Assembly (NCBI RefSeq): GCF_019969845.1
Contig: NZ_JAHXYR010000008.1
Location: 62,001 to 126,000 of the forward strand
DNA: 64,000 nt
Direction: 5' to 3'
DNA from: Sphingobacterium sp. GVS05A
GTDB taxonomy: Bacteria; Bacteroidota; Bacteroidia; Sphingobacteriales; Sphingobacteriaceae
Positions 1 to 8,705 of this stretch are shown here, piece by piece. Under the pieces are notes generated by a model. The model worked only from the letters and a program-made list of their open reading frames with translations. It was not told where the DNA came from and made no database searches. The translations under genes were made by a program, and so were the position numbers. Within the stretch, counting starts at the first letter, position 1; every line of letters starts with the position of its first letter.

Positions 1-378
1 AGCGTTGATTTCTTCTTTGTATTGATCTGCAGATAATAATGCGTCTACGTCTGCTACATTATTCAATTTAACACGAACAATCCAGCCCTCACCATATGGA
101 TCAGAATTCACCAATTCAGGAGAAGCATCAATTGCATCATTAACTGATAAAATTGTAGCTGCTACAGGCAAAAACAAATCAGAAACTGTTTTTACAGCTT
201 CGATTGTACCGAAAACTTCATTTGCGGCAACTTCTTCACCTACAGTGTTAATGTCAACAAAAACGATGTCACCCAATTCACGTTGAGCGAAATCGGTAAT
301 CCCTACAACTGCTTCATCACCTTCAACACGAATCCATTCGTGATCTTTGGTGTATTTCAATTCTGCTGGAAAATTCAT
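1..378 (-). CDS. gcvH: Glycine cleavage system H protein (partial, 3' end cut by window edge)
   Basis: This is the lipoyl carrier protein of the glycine cleavage complex, which shuttles the aminomethyl group between the P, T and L proteins in the cytoplasm. The reverse strand reads from an ATG at 378 for 126 codons without a stop, nearly the full length of the family. The protein starts MNFPAELKYTKDHEW, as H proteins typically do. The lipoylated lysine is about residue 63 in IEAVKTVSD, and the C-terminal NSDPYGEGWIVRVK block is present. The partner gene gcvT lies 58 kb away in this window, so the two are not co-transcribed. It diverges from anmK across a 100-bp spacer. Confidence 0.95.
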   Translation of the reverse strand, partial: MNFPAELKYTKDHEWIRVEGDEAVVGITDFAQRELGDIVFVDINTVGEEVAANEVFGTIEAVKTVSDLFLPVAATILSVNDAIDASPELVNSDPYGEGWIVRVKLNNVADVDALLSADQYKEEINA

Positions 379-478
379 TGTATCTAATTTTTTGATTTTT
401 AATGCCGTGAAGTTACAAAATATCTTCAATTGTCAAAAATGATATTCATTATAAGATTTTTGTGTTTATTTTTAGATT

Positions 479-1675
479 ATGAATCCTCAAATCGAAAAAC
501 TTTATCAGATCGCGCTTAAAAAAGAGCGTTTTATTATTGGATTAATGTCCGGAACATCTTTAGACGGTCTTGATATCGCATTGTGCCGTATTGAAAATGC
601 CGGAAAGACCACAAAAATAAGCTTAGAAAAGTTTATCACAATGGATTACGAGGATATATTCAGAACGAAAGTCCGTGAAATATTCGCAAAAAGAACCATC
701 GACCAGCAGTTATTTTCGGGCCTCAACGCATATGTTGGGATCACCCATGCGAACCTGATCAACCAGGCTCTTGAAAGCTGGAATATTTCAGCTACTGAGA
801 TAGACTGCATCGCTAGTCATGGACAGACGGTATACCATGCCCCGCAATCGTTGACAAAGGACCTTGCTTGGCCAAATAGCACACTACAAATCGGTGATGG
901 GGATCATATTGCTATACATACCGGCATAATTACACTGTCAGATTTTAGACAAAAACACATTGCTGCAGGAGGAGAGGGGGCACCATTAGCAGCCTATGGA
1001 GACTACCTTCTTTTTTCCCATCCCACCGAAAACCGATTTTTACTGAATATAGGCGGCATTTCAAATTTCACCTTTATTCCGAGTCATCAAAGCAATCTGG
1101 AAGCCTATGCGACAGATCTAGGGCCAGGAAATACAATGATGAACCAGTATATGAAAGCTCATTTTGACCAAGAGATGGACAGAGACGCCATGATTGCAAA
1201 AAAGGGGACAGTTAATGGACCATTATTGGAGCAGCTCCTGGCGGAAGAATTCCTAACTTTGGAGTTCCCGAAAACAACAGGTCCGGAATTATTCAATCTT
1301 GATTACCTGAAAGAGGCTCAAAAACGTTCAGAGACGTTAGATCTCTCAGCAGAAGATATCATGGCAACACTCAATCGCTTTTCGGCCCAAGCGATGATCA
1401 ACGGCATACGTCGGCAAGCCCTTGGCTTAGCGAATTTCTCGGTATATATCAGTGGCGGGGGATTGCATAATCCGCTACTTTTTGGGTACATCAAAGCAAA
1501 TCTACCGGACATCAAAGTAGAGAGCTTCGCCACATTAGGGGTTGATCCCGATGCGAAGGAAGCTGTATTATTCGCCTTGCTAGCCAATGAGACCCTCACT
1601 GGAAACAAATCCAATGTCGAACATATAAAAGATTCTCCGGCGGTCTGTATGGGCAAAATTAGTCTACCAGAGTAG
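479..1675 (+). CDS. anmK: Anhydro-N-acetylmuramic acid kinase
   Basis: AnmK phosphorylates and hydrolyses 1,6-anhydro-MurNAc released during cell-wall turnover, giving MurNAc-6-phosphate for peptidoglycan recycling. The 398-residue product shows the ASKHA-fold nucleotide-binding signature MSGTSLDGLDIAL near residue 23, SHGQTVYHAP near residue 114, a DLGPGNTMMNQY block in mid-protein and an ISGGGLHNPLL motif near residue 325. Length and motif order match the family. The annotated ATG follows an A/T-rich leader, and the gene is divergent from gcvH. It converges on the DUF2461 gene with only one base between the stops, and I see no terminator there. Confidence 0.95.
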   Translation: MNPQIEKLYQIALKKERFIIGLMSGTSLDGLDIALCRIENAGKTTKISLEKFITMDYEDIFRTKVREIFAKRTIDQQLFSGLNAYVGITHANLINQALESWNISATEIDCIASHGQTVYHAPQSLTKDLAWPNSTLQIGDGDHIAIHTGIITLSDFRQKHIAAGGEGAPLAAYGDYLLFSHPTENRFLLNIGGISNFTFIPSHQSNLEAYATDLGPGNTMMNQYMKAHFDQEMDRDAMIAKKGTVNGPLLEQLLAEEFLTLEFPKTTGPELFNLDYLKEAQKRSETLDLSAEDIMATLNRFSAQAMINGIRRQALGLANFSVYISGGGLHNPLLFGYIKANLPDIKVESFATLGVDPDAKEAVLFALLANETLTGNKSNVEHIKDSPAVCMGKISLPE

Positions 1676-1676
1676 A

Positions 1677-2348
1677 CTATTCGCTGTCGATCGCCTCTTG
1701 TAAAAACTCCTTGAAGGGTAACATCTTTTTATAAGAGGCGATAATATTATCCAATGCGTTTTTGTTTGACAGATCTTTGATCGTCAGGGGTTGATCCAGA
1801 ACAAAGCTTTTTAACTTGATAAAATCAATATAGGGATTATCTTCGCCATAACCGGCGGGAGCACGTTTTAACAGATCTTCTTTGAAAAGATTTATTTTCC
1901 CCTCATCCAACAATCCATTCAGAGTCTTAGCCAATTGTTCGCCACTGTAGTCTATCTCCTGTCTAATAGCCTCCAAGTGCGGCTTCTCCGGCCTCCAGTA
2001 GCCACAGGCAATAAATGAGTTTTCAGCACCGATATGAATATAATATTCAGGCCCACGCAATTTTCTTCCATCAACAGATATTCCGGCTCCAAACCAGGTC
2101 TTATAGGGCGTCTTGTCATTTGAAAAACGGGTATCTCTATAGATACGGAACAGACATTTATTGGCTTGTATGGAGGTATTTATTTTAGGATCAAATTCAC
2201 TCAGCGCGACTATCAAATCCGTTAGAAAACTCCGTACATCAGCCAATGCGGATTCATATTTCTCCCGGTTATCTGCAAACCATTCTCTTGTATTATTTTC
2301 CTTTAATTCGGTCAAAAAATCAAAGGTAGATTTCTGAATGTGACTCAT
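1677..2348 (-). CDS. DUF2461 domain-containing protein
   Basis: This is a 223-residue cytoplasmic protein without a signal peptide. The order of motifs, beginning with FDFLTELKENNTREWFADN and continuing with KCLFRIYRDTRFSNDKTPYK and a YYIHIG segment, is that of the DUF2461 (TIGR02453) family, whose biochemical role is unknown to me. It sits 7 bp downstream of cdsA on the same strand and is probably co-transcribed with it. I cannot assign a reaction; the context does not point to a pathway beyond a shared transcript with phospholipid synthesis. Confidence 0.85.
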   Translation of the reverse strand: MSHIQKSTFDFLTELKENNTREWFADNREKYESALADVRSFLTDLIVALSEFDPKINTSIQANKCLFRIYRDTRFSNDKTPYKTWFGAGISVDGRKLRGPEYYIHIGAENSFIACGYWRPEKPHLEAIRQEIDYSGEQLAKTLNGLLDEGKINLFKEDLLKRAPAGYGEDNPYIDFIKLKSFVLDQPLTIKDLSNKNALDNIIASYKKMLPFKEFLQEAIDSE

Positions 2349-2355
2349 AATTCTT

Positions 2356-3156
2356 TTAACTGATTAAAATTAAGAAAACATAAACTATCGGTGCTGCCAA
2401 TAATAAGCCGTCAAAACGGTCCAAGAAACCTCCGTGTCCCGGTAAGATACTGCCTGAATCCTTGACGTGCAAGCTTCGCTTTAACATCGATTCGACCAGA
2501 TCGCCCAATGTTCCAACAATACTGATGATCATAGCAACGATAATCCATTGCCACAATGGCAAACTTCCAAAATATTTTTCAAGATTTACAGCTACCACAA
2601 TAGCTAAAATGAAACCACCAAAAAATCCCTCCCAAGTCTTTTTCGGAGAGATCCGCTCAAACAATTTATGTTTACCAAAGCTCCGACCTGCAAGATATGC
2701 TCCGGTATCGTTGGTCCAGAGCAATATTAAAAACCCGAGGGGAATATAATGATTATATACACCATTGATAAATCCCAGTTTTGCAAAAAGAAAGAAGGGG
2801 AATGTGACATAACAGATACCTAAGAAAGTATAGGCGATATCATTAAAGGGAAAACTTCGCTTTTGAAAAAGTGAAATAATATAGGTCAAACCGACCAGTG
2901 GCGTAACGAGCCATAGAAATTTAGGTTCCAAAAGGTTCATAGCTACCATAGACCCTATGGCAAATCCTGTCACCGCCAAAATGATCCCTAAGGTCTTATT
3001 AGGCGCACGTTCTTCGGATGACACAATACCGTAAAACTCATACAGACACCATGCACTCAAGAGTGTAAAAAAGATACTGTATAAGTATGGCCCGAATAAG
3101 GTGGATGCCACCATGACAGCTACAAAAATAGCACCGGTTATCGCTCTTGTCTTCAT
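2356..3156 (-). CDS. cdsA: Phosphatidate cytidylyltransferase (CDP-diglyceride synthase)
   Basis: CdsA makes CDP-diacylglycerol from phosphatidate and CTP, the branch point for all membrane phospholipids. The 266-residue protein has about seven to eight hydrophobic segments. Its C-terminal third carries the family signature: GTLGDLVESMLKRSLHVKDS followed by LPGHGGFLDRFD, with the metal-binding acidic residues in place. An upstream NDTGAYLAGRSFGKHK block is also typical. One base separates its start from the stop of the DUF2007 gene. Together with the CPBP protease gene upstream and the DUF2461 gene downstream, it forms a tight minus-strand operon. Confidence 0.95.
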   Translation of the reverse strand: MKTRAITGAIFVAVMVASTLFGPYLYSIFFTLLSAWCLYEFYGIVSSEERAPNKTLGIILAVTGFAIGSMVAMNLLEPKFLWLVTPLVGLTYIISLFQKRSFPFNDIAYTFLGICYVTFPFFLFAKLGFINGVYNHYIPLGFLILLWTNDTGAYLAGRSFGKHKLFERISPKKTWEGFFGGFILAIVVAVNLEKYFGSLPLWQWIIVAMIISIVGTLGDLVESMLKRSLHVKDSGSILPGHGGFLDRFDGLLLAAPIVYVFLILIS

Positions 3157-3157
3157 T

Positions 3158-3367
3158 TTAGTTTTCTCCCTCTACTTCTTCGATCAATCTTTCGGCAGTT
3201 TCAACCGAATTTTCGCTAACATATAGCTCTATCTTTCCAAACAGATAAGAAGAATCTTGTTTATTTAATACAACAGCGGGAATACCATTCTCTTCCAGCA
3301 TTTGTTTCACTATTTCAGCCTGAATAGCATTTGTATATGTTTTAATTTTCTTCCAATCGTTCTCCAT
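3158..3367 (-). CDS. DUF2007-like small protein (putative signal-transducing domain)
   Basis: A small protein of about 69 residues. I chose the ATG at 3367 (MENDWKKIKTYTNAIQ) over the longer reading frame because an AGGAAA ribosome site precedes it and the conserved domain begins there. The pattern of W/Y-A-AEIVKQMLEENGI-AVVLN followed by ELYVSE and AERLIEE is that of DUF2007 proteins, which are PII-like in shape and of unknown function. Its first 26 bases overlap the end of the CPBP protease gene, suggesting translational coupling, and cdsA follows one base after its stop. Confidence 0.8.
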   Translation of the reverse strand: MENDWKKIKTYTNAIQAEIVKQMLEENGIPAVVLNKQDSSYLFGKIELYVSENSVETAERLIEEVEGEN

Positions 3368-4265
3368 GGTTTCCTTTTTGTGTTGACAGATAAAATAAGA
3401 ATACAAAAATAGCAGTAAAAATGAAGCCTACAACATATATCCACCAAGACTGCACTTCAAATGCATCGATTTCAGCATAGCTTTTACCATTTCTTGTATA
3501 ATAAAATGCCATGATCGTAGCCCCTGCATTGTTGACAAAATGGCCAAAAATAGGTAACCAAATATTTCTGCTCCATAAATAGAGATAACCAAAAAATGCA
3601 CCCAACAACATCCGTGGTATAAATCCAAAAAACTGCAGATGTATGGCACTAAAAACAATAGCCACAATCCAAATGACAATGTGAGGGTTGGAAACCCATC
3701 TTCCCACAATATTTTGAAGGACACCCCTAAATAATAATTCTTCACCTAAAGCTGGTATAAATGCCAGAACAACTAGATTAAATAGAAATCCGATAAAACT
3801 TGTTTCCACGATAATCCCCTTGATCAGATCTCCTGATTCTCGCTCGCTACGTTCCATCCATACCTGCACGGATCTCATATTATCAGGCAACTGTAATGAC
3901 TCGTTCCAATGCCCTATTAAGCTCATCAATGGCATAAAAGCAAGCATTGCGAAAAAGATATATGCTAGCTGCTTTGCCTGTGGCATATCTTCCTGTTTAA
4001 AATAAGTGATTCCATATCCCTCCCGGGTATTCATCAGGTAGGCGGGTACAACAAAGGATCCCAAGCTACTCAACAGCAATAGAAAACGCATTTCATTCGC
4101 TGATCCTTGCATTAGGGTAGCCATTGAAAATGCCTGTCCTGTAAACTTGTAGTAGAAAAAGATGATAAGGATACCGATGACCTGTGAGAGAAAGGTAAAT
4201 CCGATGACCAACAGGACCAAACGCAATAACGATTGAAAAGGGGAAGTAGTTTGCTCGGGGTACAT
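3342..4265 (-). CDS. CPBP family intramembrane glutamic endopeptidase
   Basis: This is a 307-residue polytopic membrane protein of the CPBP (CAAX protease and bacteriocin-processing, Abi) family. The catalytic motif EELLFRGVLQNI lies near residue 200. Motif 2 is FSAIHLQFFGFIPRMLLGAFFG and motif 3 is the HFVNNA segment, so all usual catalytic residues (EE, R, H, H/N) are present. Seven or eight hydrophobic segments can be seen. Bacterial members have been linked to protein prenyl-site processing or to immunity to self-made peptides, but no peptide gene is visible nearby. It is the first gene of the run that continues into DUF2007, cdsA and DUF2461. Confidence 0.9.
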   Translation of the reverse strand: MYPEQTTSPFQSLLRLVLLVIGFTFLSQVIGILIIFFYYKFTGQAFSMATLMQGSANEMRFLLLLSSLGSFVVPAYLMNTREGYGITYFKQEDMPQAKQLAYIFFAMLAFMPLMSLIGHWNESLQLPDNMRSVQVWMERSERESGDLIKGIIVETSFIGFLFNLVVLAFIPALGEELLFRGVLQNIVGRWVSNPHIVIWIVAIVFSAIHLQFFGFIPRMLLGAFFGYLYLWSRNIWLPIFGHFVNNAGATIMAFYYTRNGKSYAEIDAFEVQSWWIYVVGFIFTAIFVFLFYLSTQKGNHGERLEEN

Positions 4266-4438
4266 AAATTTAAAATATGCTTTAAAGATAACAATAAAAG
4301 CATGTTACTTTATAAAATCACTGCATTTCAATAGCCATTAATTCATTAAAGTAGTGGAAAAAGACCATTTACTAAAAACCTGATCCCAGATACCTTAAAA
4401 TAATTATCAAAGCAAGATAATCAGCTCCACAAACATGC

Positions 4439-4475
4439 AAAAAGGGCTTTGGAAATAGTTTCCAAAGCCCTTTTT
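4439..4475 (-). terminator. Rho-independent terminator of the tricorn-like peptidase gene
   Basis: A 17-bp perfect stem (4439-4455 with 4459-4475) closes on a 3-nt TAG loop and has A/T-runs at both ends. It lies 15 bp past the stop of the minus-strand peptidase gene. The symmetry could allow it to work in both directions. Confidence 0.9.
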
Positions 4476-4490
4476 ATCGCTATTCCTCTA

Positions 4491-7400
4491 TTAGTTCACC
4501 CGTATTGGATCTGCAGGTTTTTGTAGATTTTTGTATGGATAGGTTTTCATTTCTTCCAATAAAATCTTCACCGTTCTTTCCAATTGTGGATCACGTCCCT
4601 CTAACAAATCTTTCGGTAATTGCTCAACAAAGATATCTGGAGCAACACCCTCATTTTCAATAATCCAGTTGCCTTTCAGGTCATATACACCAAAGTTTGG
4701 AGAGGTAATACGTCCACCATCCAACAACGGCGGGTATCCACTGATACCGACCAAGATTCCCATTGTTGTACGGCCAACCAGTTTACCTAGACCTTTGAAA
4801 CGGAACATGTACGGCATCATATCACCTCCAGAACCGGCATTTTCATTTATGATCATCGCCTTTGGTCCATAAATACCATTACCTGGAGTCGTAAATCCTT
4901 TGCCATCACGAATACCCCAGCCGGATATTAATTCACGGGATAGTAAGTCAATGACATAATCGGCTACCCAGCCTCCTCCATTGTTTCTTTCGTCCATCAG
5001 AAGGGCCTTTTTATCCATCTGGGAGAAATAATAACGGTTAAAGTAGGTATACCCCTCAGGACCTGTATTTGGCATGTATACGTAAGCGATTTGTCCATTG
5101 CTTAACTGATCTACTTTCTTACGGTTGCGCTCCACCCACTCCATGCTACGTAAGCTCATTTCGTCCGTAAAAGAAATCGGTTTTACAATGACTTCGCGAG
5201 CGCCAACCAGAGATGGCTTGGAATTAATTTTTAAGGCCACCTGCTTGCCTACGGTATTATCAAATAGACTATAGATATCCTTATCTTCCGTTAATTCAAT
5301 ACCGTTTACAGCGACAATATAATCGCCTTCTTTGATATTCAATCCCGGTTCTGCCAACGGTGCCTTAAAAGAAGGATTCCACTCCAAACGTGTAAATAAC
5401 TTCGCTATCTGGTAATATCCATTTTTGATCGTATAGTCAGCCCCTAATACACCTACTGACACAGATGGGGTAGAAGGTTGATCACCCGGATAAATATAAT
5501 TGTGTCCAACAACCATTTCGCCCATCATTTCGTTCAATAAATAGCCTAAATCAGAACGATGATTAACAAATGGTAGAAACTTCTCATATTTGGTTTTCAT
5601 GGCTTTCCAATCAGCACCATGCATATTCTCTACATAGAAATAGTCTTTTTGCATTGCCCAAACTTCATTGAAGACTTGTTTCCATTCGGCAACAGGATCT
5701 ACCAATTGTTGGATACCATCCAATTTTATTGCACCTGCAGTTGGAGACGCAACTTTCTGTCCGGCGTTCACAATATTATAACCATTCCCTGCCTGATACA
5801 ACATTTTCTTACCATCAGCACTGATCACAAAACTACGGGCATTCTCAACCAATGTCTTATTTTCCAGATCTTTAAAATCATAGGCTCCGATGGTACCTCC
5901 GCGCTGATAGGTCAATTGGTTTGGAACCAAGCCATTCAGATTCCAATAGGTACCTACCGGCAAAGGTAAAGCAACAATGCGGTTCTCGATACGGTCAAAA
6001 TCTACCTGAATGGACTTGTCTTCAGGCTTATTAGCCGGAGCTTCTTCCTTTTTATCTGTTTTCGGTGCTTTTTTATCGTTTTCTTTTACGCGAGCTGTTT
6101 TGTTGTCTTCTTTTTCAGCTGGTTTGTCCGCTTTATCTTCACGAATCTGCTCTTCATCACTTTCATTCTTAAAGAACGAAGGGGTTTTACTTGACAAAAT
6201 AAAGGCATATACAGCATAATCAACATTACGTTGCGTAGCGGACATATGTAGACCAGAATTGGTCAATCCTGTATTGGTACTCGCCGTGAAGAAAAGATAT
6301 TTGCCATCCTGTGAAAAGGCAGTACTACGAACAGAACTCATACCATCTGTAATTTGCTGCGTTTTCTTTGTATCCAGATTGTACATAAATACAGCCGGTA
6401 CGCCGTTTTCCAAAGTACGTGTAAACGAAATCCATTTTGAATCTGGAGACCAGCTCGGTTGAAAATGATTTGATACTCTACCGGTTTGTCCACTCAGCTT
6501 ATCGTCTGCGACCTTTACAATAGCCTTAGATGCGATATCAATATAGTACAGATTGAGGTGAGCGTCATTATAGAATAATTTCTTCGAATCTGGAGACCAG
6601 GTAGGCTCAAAATAAAAATTAGTTTCGCCCAGATTGAAATACAAAGGTTGATCCTTTCCAAATTGATCCACTAAAACCAACTGATAGGAACCATTTTTAT
6701 CTGAGATGTAAGAAACCCATTTTCCATTGGGAGACCAATCTGGAAAACGTTCATGAGAACCTGGTGAATTCGATAAATTACGTGCCTCACCTTTCTCCTT
6801 AGGCACGGTAAAGATCTCACCCCGTGACTCAAATAGCGCCCGTTGGCCTGTAGGAGAGAGGGCCGCGTAGCGAATGTCCTCTTTGATATTTTTGTAGAAA
6901 GGACGCTTAAACATGGCGTCTGTATTTACACTAATATGTAGGGCGGTTACCTTATTATTATTGTTTAAGCTTAATGTATTCAATACGCCAGCATATTCAA
7001 AAATCAGTTCATTGCCATTTCCATTGAGCGAGCGTACATCGTAGTCTTTGAAATCAGTTAGTTTTTCAACTTTCTTTGATTTCGTATCGTAACTGAAGAT
7101 GTTTACTATTTTATCACGATCCGATAGAAAATAGACCTTACCGCCTAACCAAAGGGGTTTAACATCGTTGCTTTTTACCTGTGGAATTGCTTCAATTTCC
7201 TTGGTTTTTGTATCAAAAATCCAAATAGTAGGTGTACCACCACCTCGGTAACGCTTGAAAGCGACACGATCGCGCTCCGTAGGATCAGTATTTTTGATAT
7301 AAGCCCAATAACGTCCATCCGCAGAAGGGCTCCCCTGGTTAGCCTCAGGCATCAATAAAGCTCTGTCCATACCCGGTCTTTGGATATTAGAACTATATAA

Positions 7401-7811
7401 TCGTGGGCTTAGCGCATAGGTAAAGTCACGCGATGTTGTATAAAATACTTCGTCATTATTCAACCAGCCACGCAATACATCTGAAGATGGATGATACGTA
7501 ATACGCTTGGGTTCACCTCCTTCAATAGGAAGGACATATACATCTGTATTACCATCATAATTGCCTGTAAATGCTACTTTTTTTCCATCAGGAGAGAACA
7601 TTGGGTTTTGTTCTACACCAGGGTTTGTCGTCAGACGTTTTGGATTTGCACCGTTTTTGTCTGCGATCCAAATATCGCCGCCGTACACGAAAGCAATATT
7701 ATTAGCACTGATACTCGGATTTCGGAGCAATAAAGTTTCCTGTGCTTTGGCCTGTAGAAATGATGTTCCTACTAAAAACGCAGCAATAAACTTAAAATGA
7801 GTTTTATTCAT
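4491..7811 (-). CDS. Tricorn-type S41 family peptidase with WD40-like propeller and PDZ domain
   Basis: A secreted 1106-residue protein related to archaeal tricorn protease. It starts with a signal peptide ending near AKAQ (residue 23). Residues about 25-540 form PD40/TolB-like beta-propeller repeats, recognised by repeated SPDGK, SPNGKWVSYIS and SPDSKKLFY motifs. A Lys/Glu-rich linker follows at about 547-600. The C-terminal half holds a helical region, a PDZ domain (GVLGADYTIKNGYYQI) and the S41 core. The likely catalytic residues are His770 (VVGHNYIYPG) and Ser994 (NENAGSGGD). The role is probably periplasmic peptide degradation. It is monocistronic, with a terminator directly after it. 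Confidence 0.92.
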   Translation of the reverse strand: MNKTHFKFIAAFLVGTSFLQAKAQETLLLRNPSISANNIAFVYGGDIWIADKNGANPKRLTTNPGVEQNPMFSPDGKKVAFTGNYDGNTDVYVLPIEGGEPKRITYHPSSDVLRGWLNNDEVFYTTSRDFTYALSPRLYSSNIQRPGMDRALLMPEANQGSPSADGRYWAYIKNTDPTERDRVAFKRYRGGGTPTIWIFDTKTKEIEAIPQVKSNDVKPLWLGGKVYFLSDRDKIVNIFSYDTKSKKVEKLTDFKDYDVRSLNGNGNELIFEYAGVLNTLSLNNNNKVTALHISVNTDAMFKRPFYKNIKEDIRYAALSPTGQRALFESRGEIFTVPKEKGEARNLSNSPGSHERFPDWSPNGKWVSYISDKNGSYQLVLVDQFGKDQPLYFNLGETNFYFEPTWSPDSKKLFYNDAHLNLYYIDIASKAIVKVADDKLSGQTGRVSNHFQPSWSPDSKWISFTRTLENGVPAVFMYNLDTKKTQQITDGMSSVRSTAFSQDGKYLFFTASTNTGLTNSGLHMSATQRNVDYAVYAFILSSKTPSFFKNESDEEQIREDKADKPAEKEDNKTARVKENDKKAPKTDKKEEAPANKPEDKSIQVDFDRIENRIVALPLPVGTYWNLNGLVPNQLTYQRGGTIGAYDFKDLENKTLVENARSFVISADGKKMLYQAGNGYNIVNAGQKVASPTAGAIKLDGIQQLVDPVAEWKQVFNEVWAMQKDYFYVENMHGADWKAMKTKYEKFLPFVNHRSDLGYLLNEMMGEMVVGHNYIYPGDQPSTPSVSVGVLGADYTIKNGYYQIAKLFTRLEWNPSFKAPLAEPGLNIKEGDYIVAVNGIELTEDKDIYSLFDNTVGKQVALKINSKPSLVGAREVIVKPISFTDEMSLRSMEWVERNRKKVDQLSNGQIAYVYMPNTGPEGYTYFNRYYFSQMDKKALLMDERNNGGGWVADYVIDLLSRELISGWGIRDGKGFTTPGNGIYGPKAMIINENAGSGGDMMPYMFRFKGLGKLVGRTTMGILVGISGYPPLLDGGRITSPNFGVYDLKGNWIIENEGVAPDIFVEQLPKDLLEGRDPQLERTVKILLEEMKTYPYKNLQKPADPIRVN

Positions 7812-7902
7812 AAATGTTTAGTGGTTAAAATTTATTATGCAAAGCTACTATTTTGTCTAGCACATTGCTTCGTATATCAACAAAGTTGCATAAAAAATAT
7901 CA

Positions 7903-7934
7903 CAAAAAAAAAGCCCTGCTGTTAAGCAGGGCTT
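7903..7934 (-). terminator. Rho-independent terminator after the zinc-ribbon gene
   Basis: A 10-bp perfect G+C-rich stem (7911-7920 with 7925-7934, loop GTTA) is followed, on the minus strand, by a run of T (the A-run at 7904-7912). It ends the minus-strand transcript carrying the membrane-protein, Nif3 and zinc-ribbon genes. Confidence 0.9.
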
Positions 7935-7952
7935 ATATACTGTTATTGAAGA

Positions 7953-8705
7953 TTAAAAACCGTATTCTTGTTCGATTTCCAATACAATACCTTCGTCAAC
8001 CAAAACACGACCGCAATGTTCGCAGATAATGATTTTTTTACGTTGACGAATCTCAGATTGCATCTGAGCAGGGATTTTATTGTGACATCCTGAGCAGCTA
8101 TCACGATCGATAGAAACGACCGCCAAACCATTTTTGAAAGAATTACGTAAGCGGTAGTAAACTTTTACCAAACGCTCTTCAATATTAGCTTCCGCTTCAG
8201 CAGCTTTTGCTAATAAAGCATCTTCTTCCTTTTGGGTTTCGGAAGTAATTGTTTCCAATTCTTTCTTTTTACCCTCAAGTTCGCCTTTGCTGTATTCCAG
8301 GTTACCTACAGTAGTATCGTAGTTTTCTGTTTTGTTACGAATCTCGAACTCTGCTTCTTTGATTCTTTTTTCACAAACCTGAATCTCAAGACCTTGAATT
8401 TCAATTTCTTTCGAAATAGCGTCGTACTCACGATTGTTCTTTACCTCATTTAACTGCGACTCGTATTTTTTGATAGCAGCTTGGGCATCCTTAATCATGT
8501 TTTTACGCTTAACGATCGAATCTTCTAAATCGTCTAAGTCTGTTCTGATCTTCTCAATACGAGTTTCTAAACCCGCAATCTCATCTTCAAGATCTGCAAC
8601 TTCCATAGGCAATTCACCACGAACCTGGCGAATTTTGTCTATTTTAGTATGTATGGCTTGCAAAAGCCATAGTGCTTTCAATTTTTGTTCTACGGTTTGT
8701 TCCAT
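7953..8705 (-). CDS. Coiled-coil protein with C4-type zinc ribbon (CT398-like)
   Basis: The product is about 250 residues, read from the ATG at 8705; a TTG one codon upstream is possible but less likely. Residues about 30-180 are a long charged coiled coil with many E, K and Q residues. The C-terminus holds a zinc ribbon with CSGCHNKIP and, 20 residues on, CEHCGR, that is CxxC pairs. This is the layout of the DUF164/CT398 family, proposed to bind nucleic acid or assembly partners; the exact role is unknown. Its start codon overlaps the stop of the Nif3-family gene by one base, which indicates coupled translation, and this pairing is frequent in Bacteroidota. Confidence 0.9.
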   Translation of the reverse strand: MEQTVEQKLKALWLLQAIHTKIDKIRQVRGELPMEVADLEDEIAGLETRIEKIRTDLDDLEDSIVKRKNMIKDAQAAIKKYESQLNEVKNNREYDAISKEIEIQGLEIQVCEKRIKEAEFEIRNKTENYDTTVGNLEYSKGELEGKKKELETITSETQKEEDALLAKAAEAEANIEERLVKVYYRLRNSFKNGLAVVSIDRDSCSGCHNKIPAQMQSEIRQRKKIIICEHCGRVLVDEGIVLEIEQEYGF

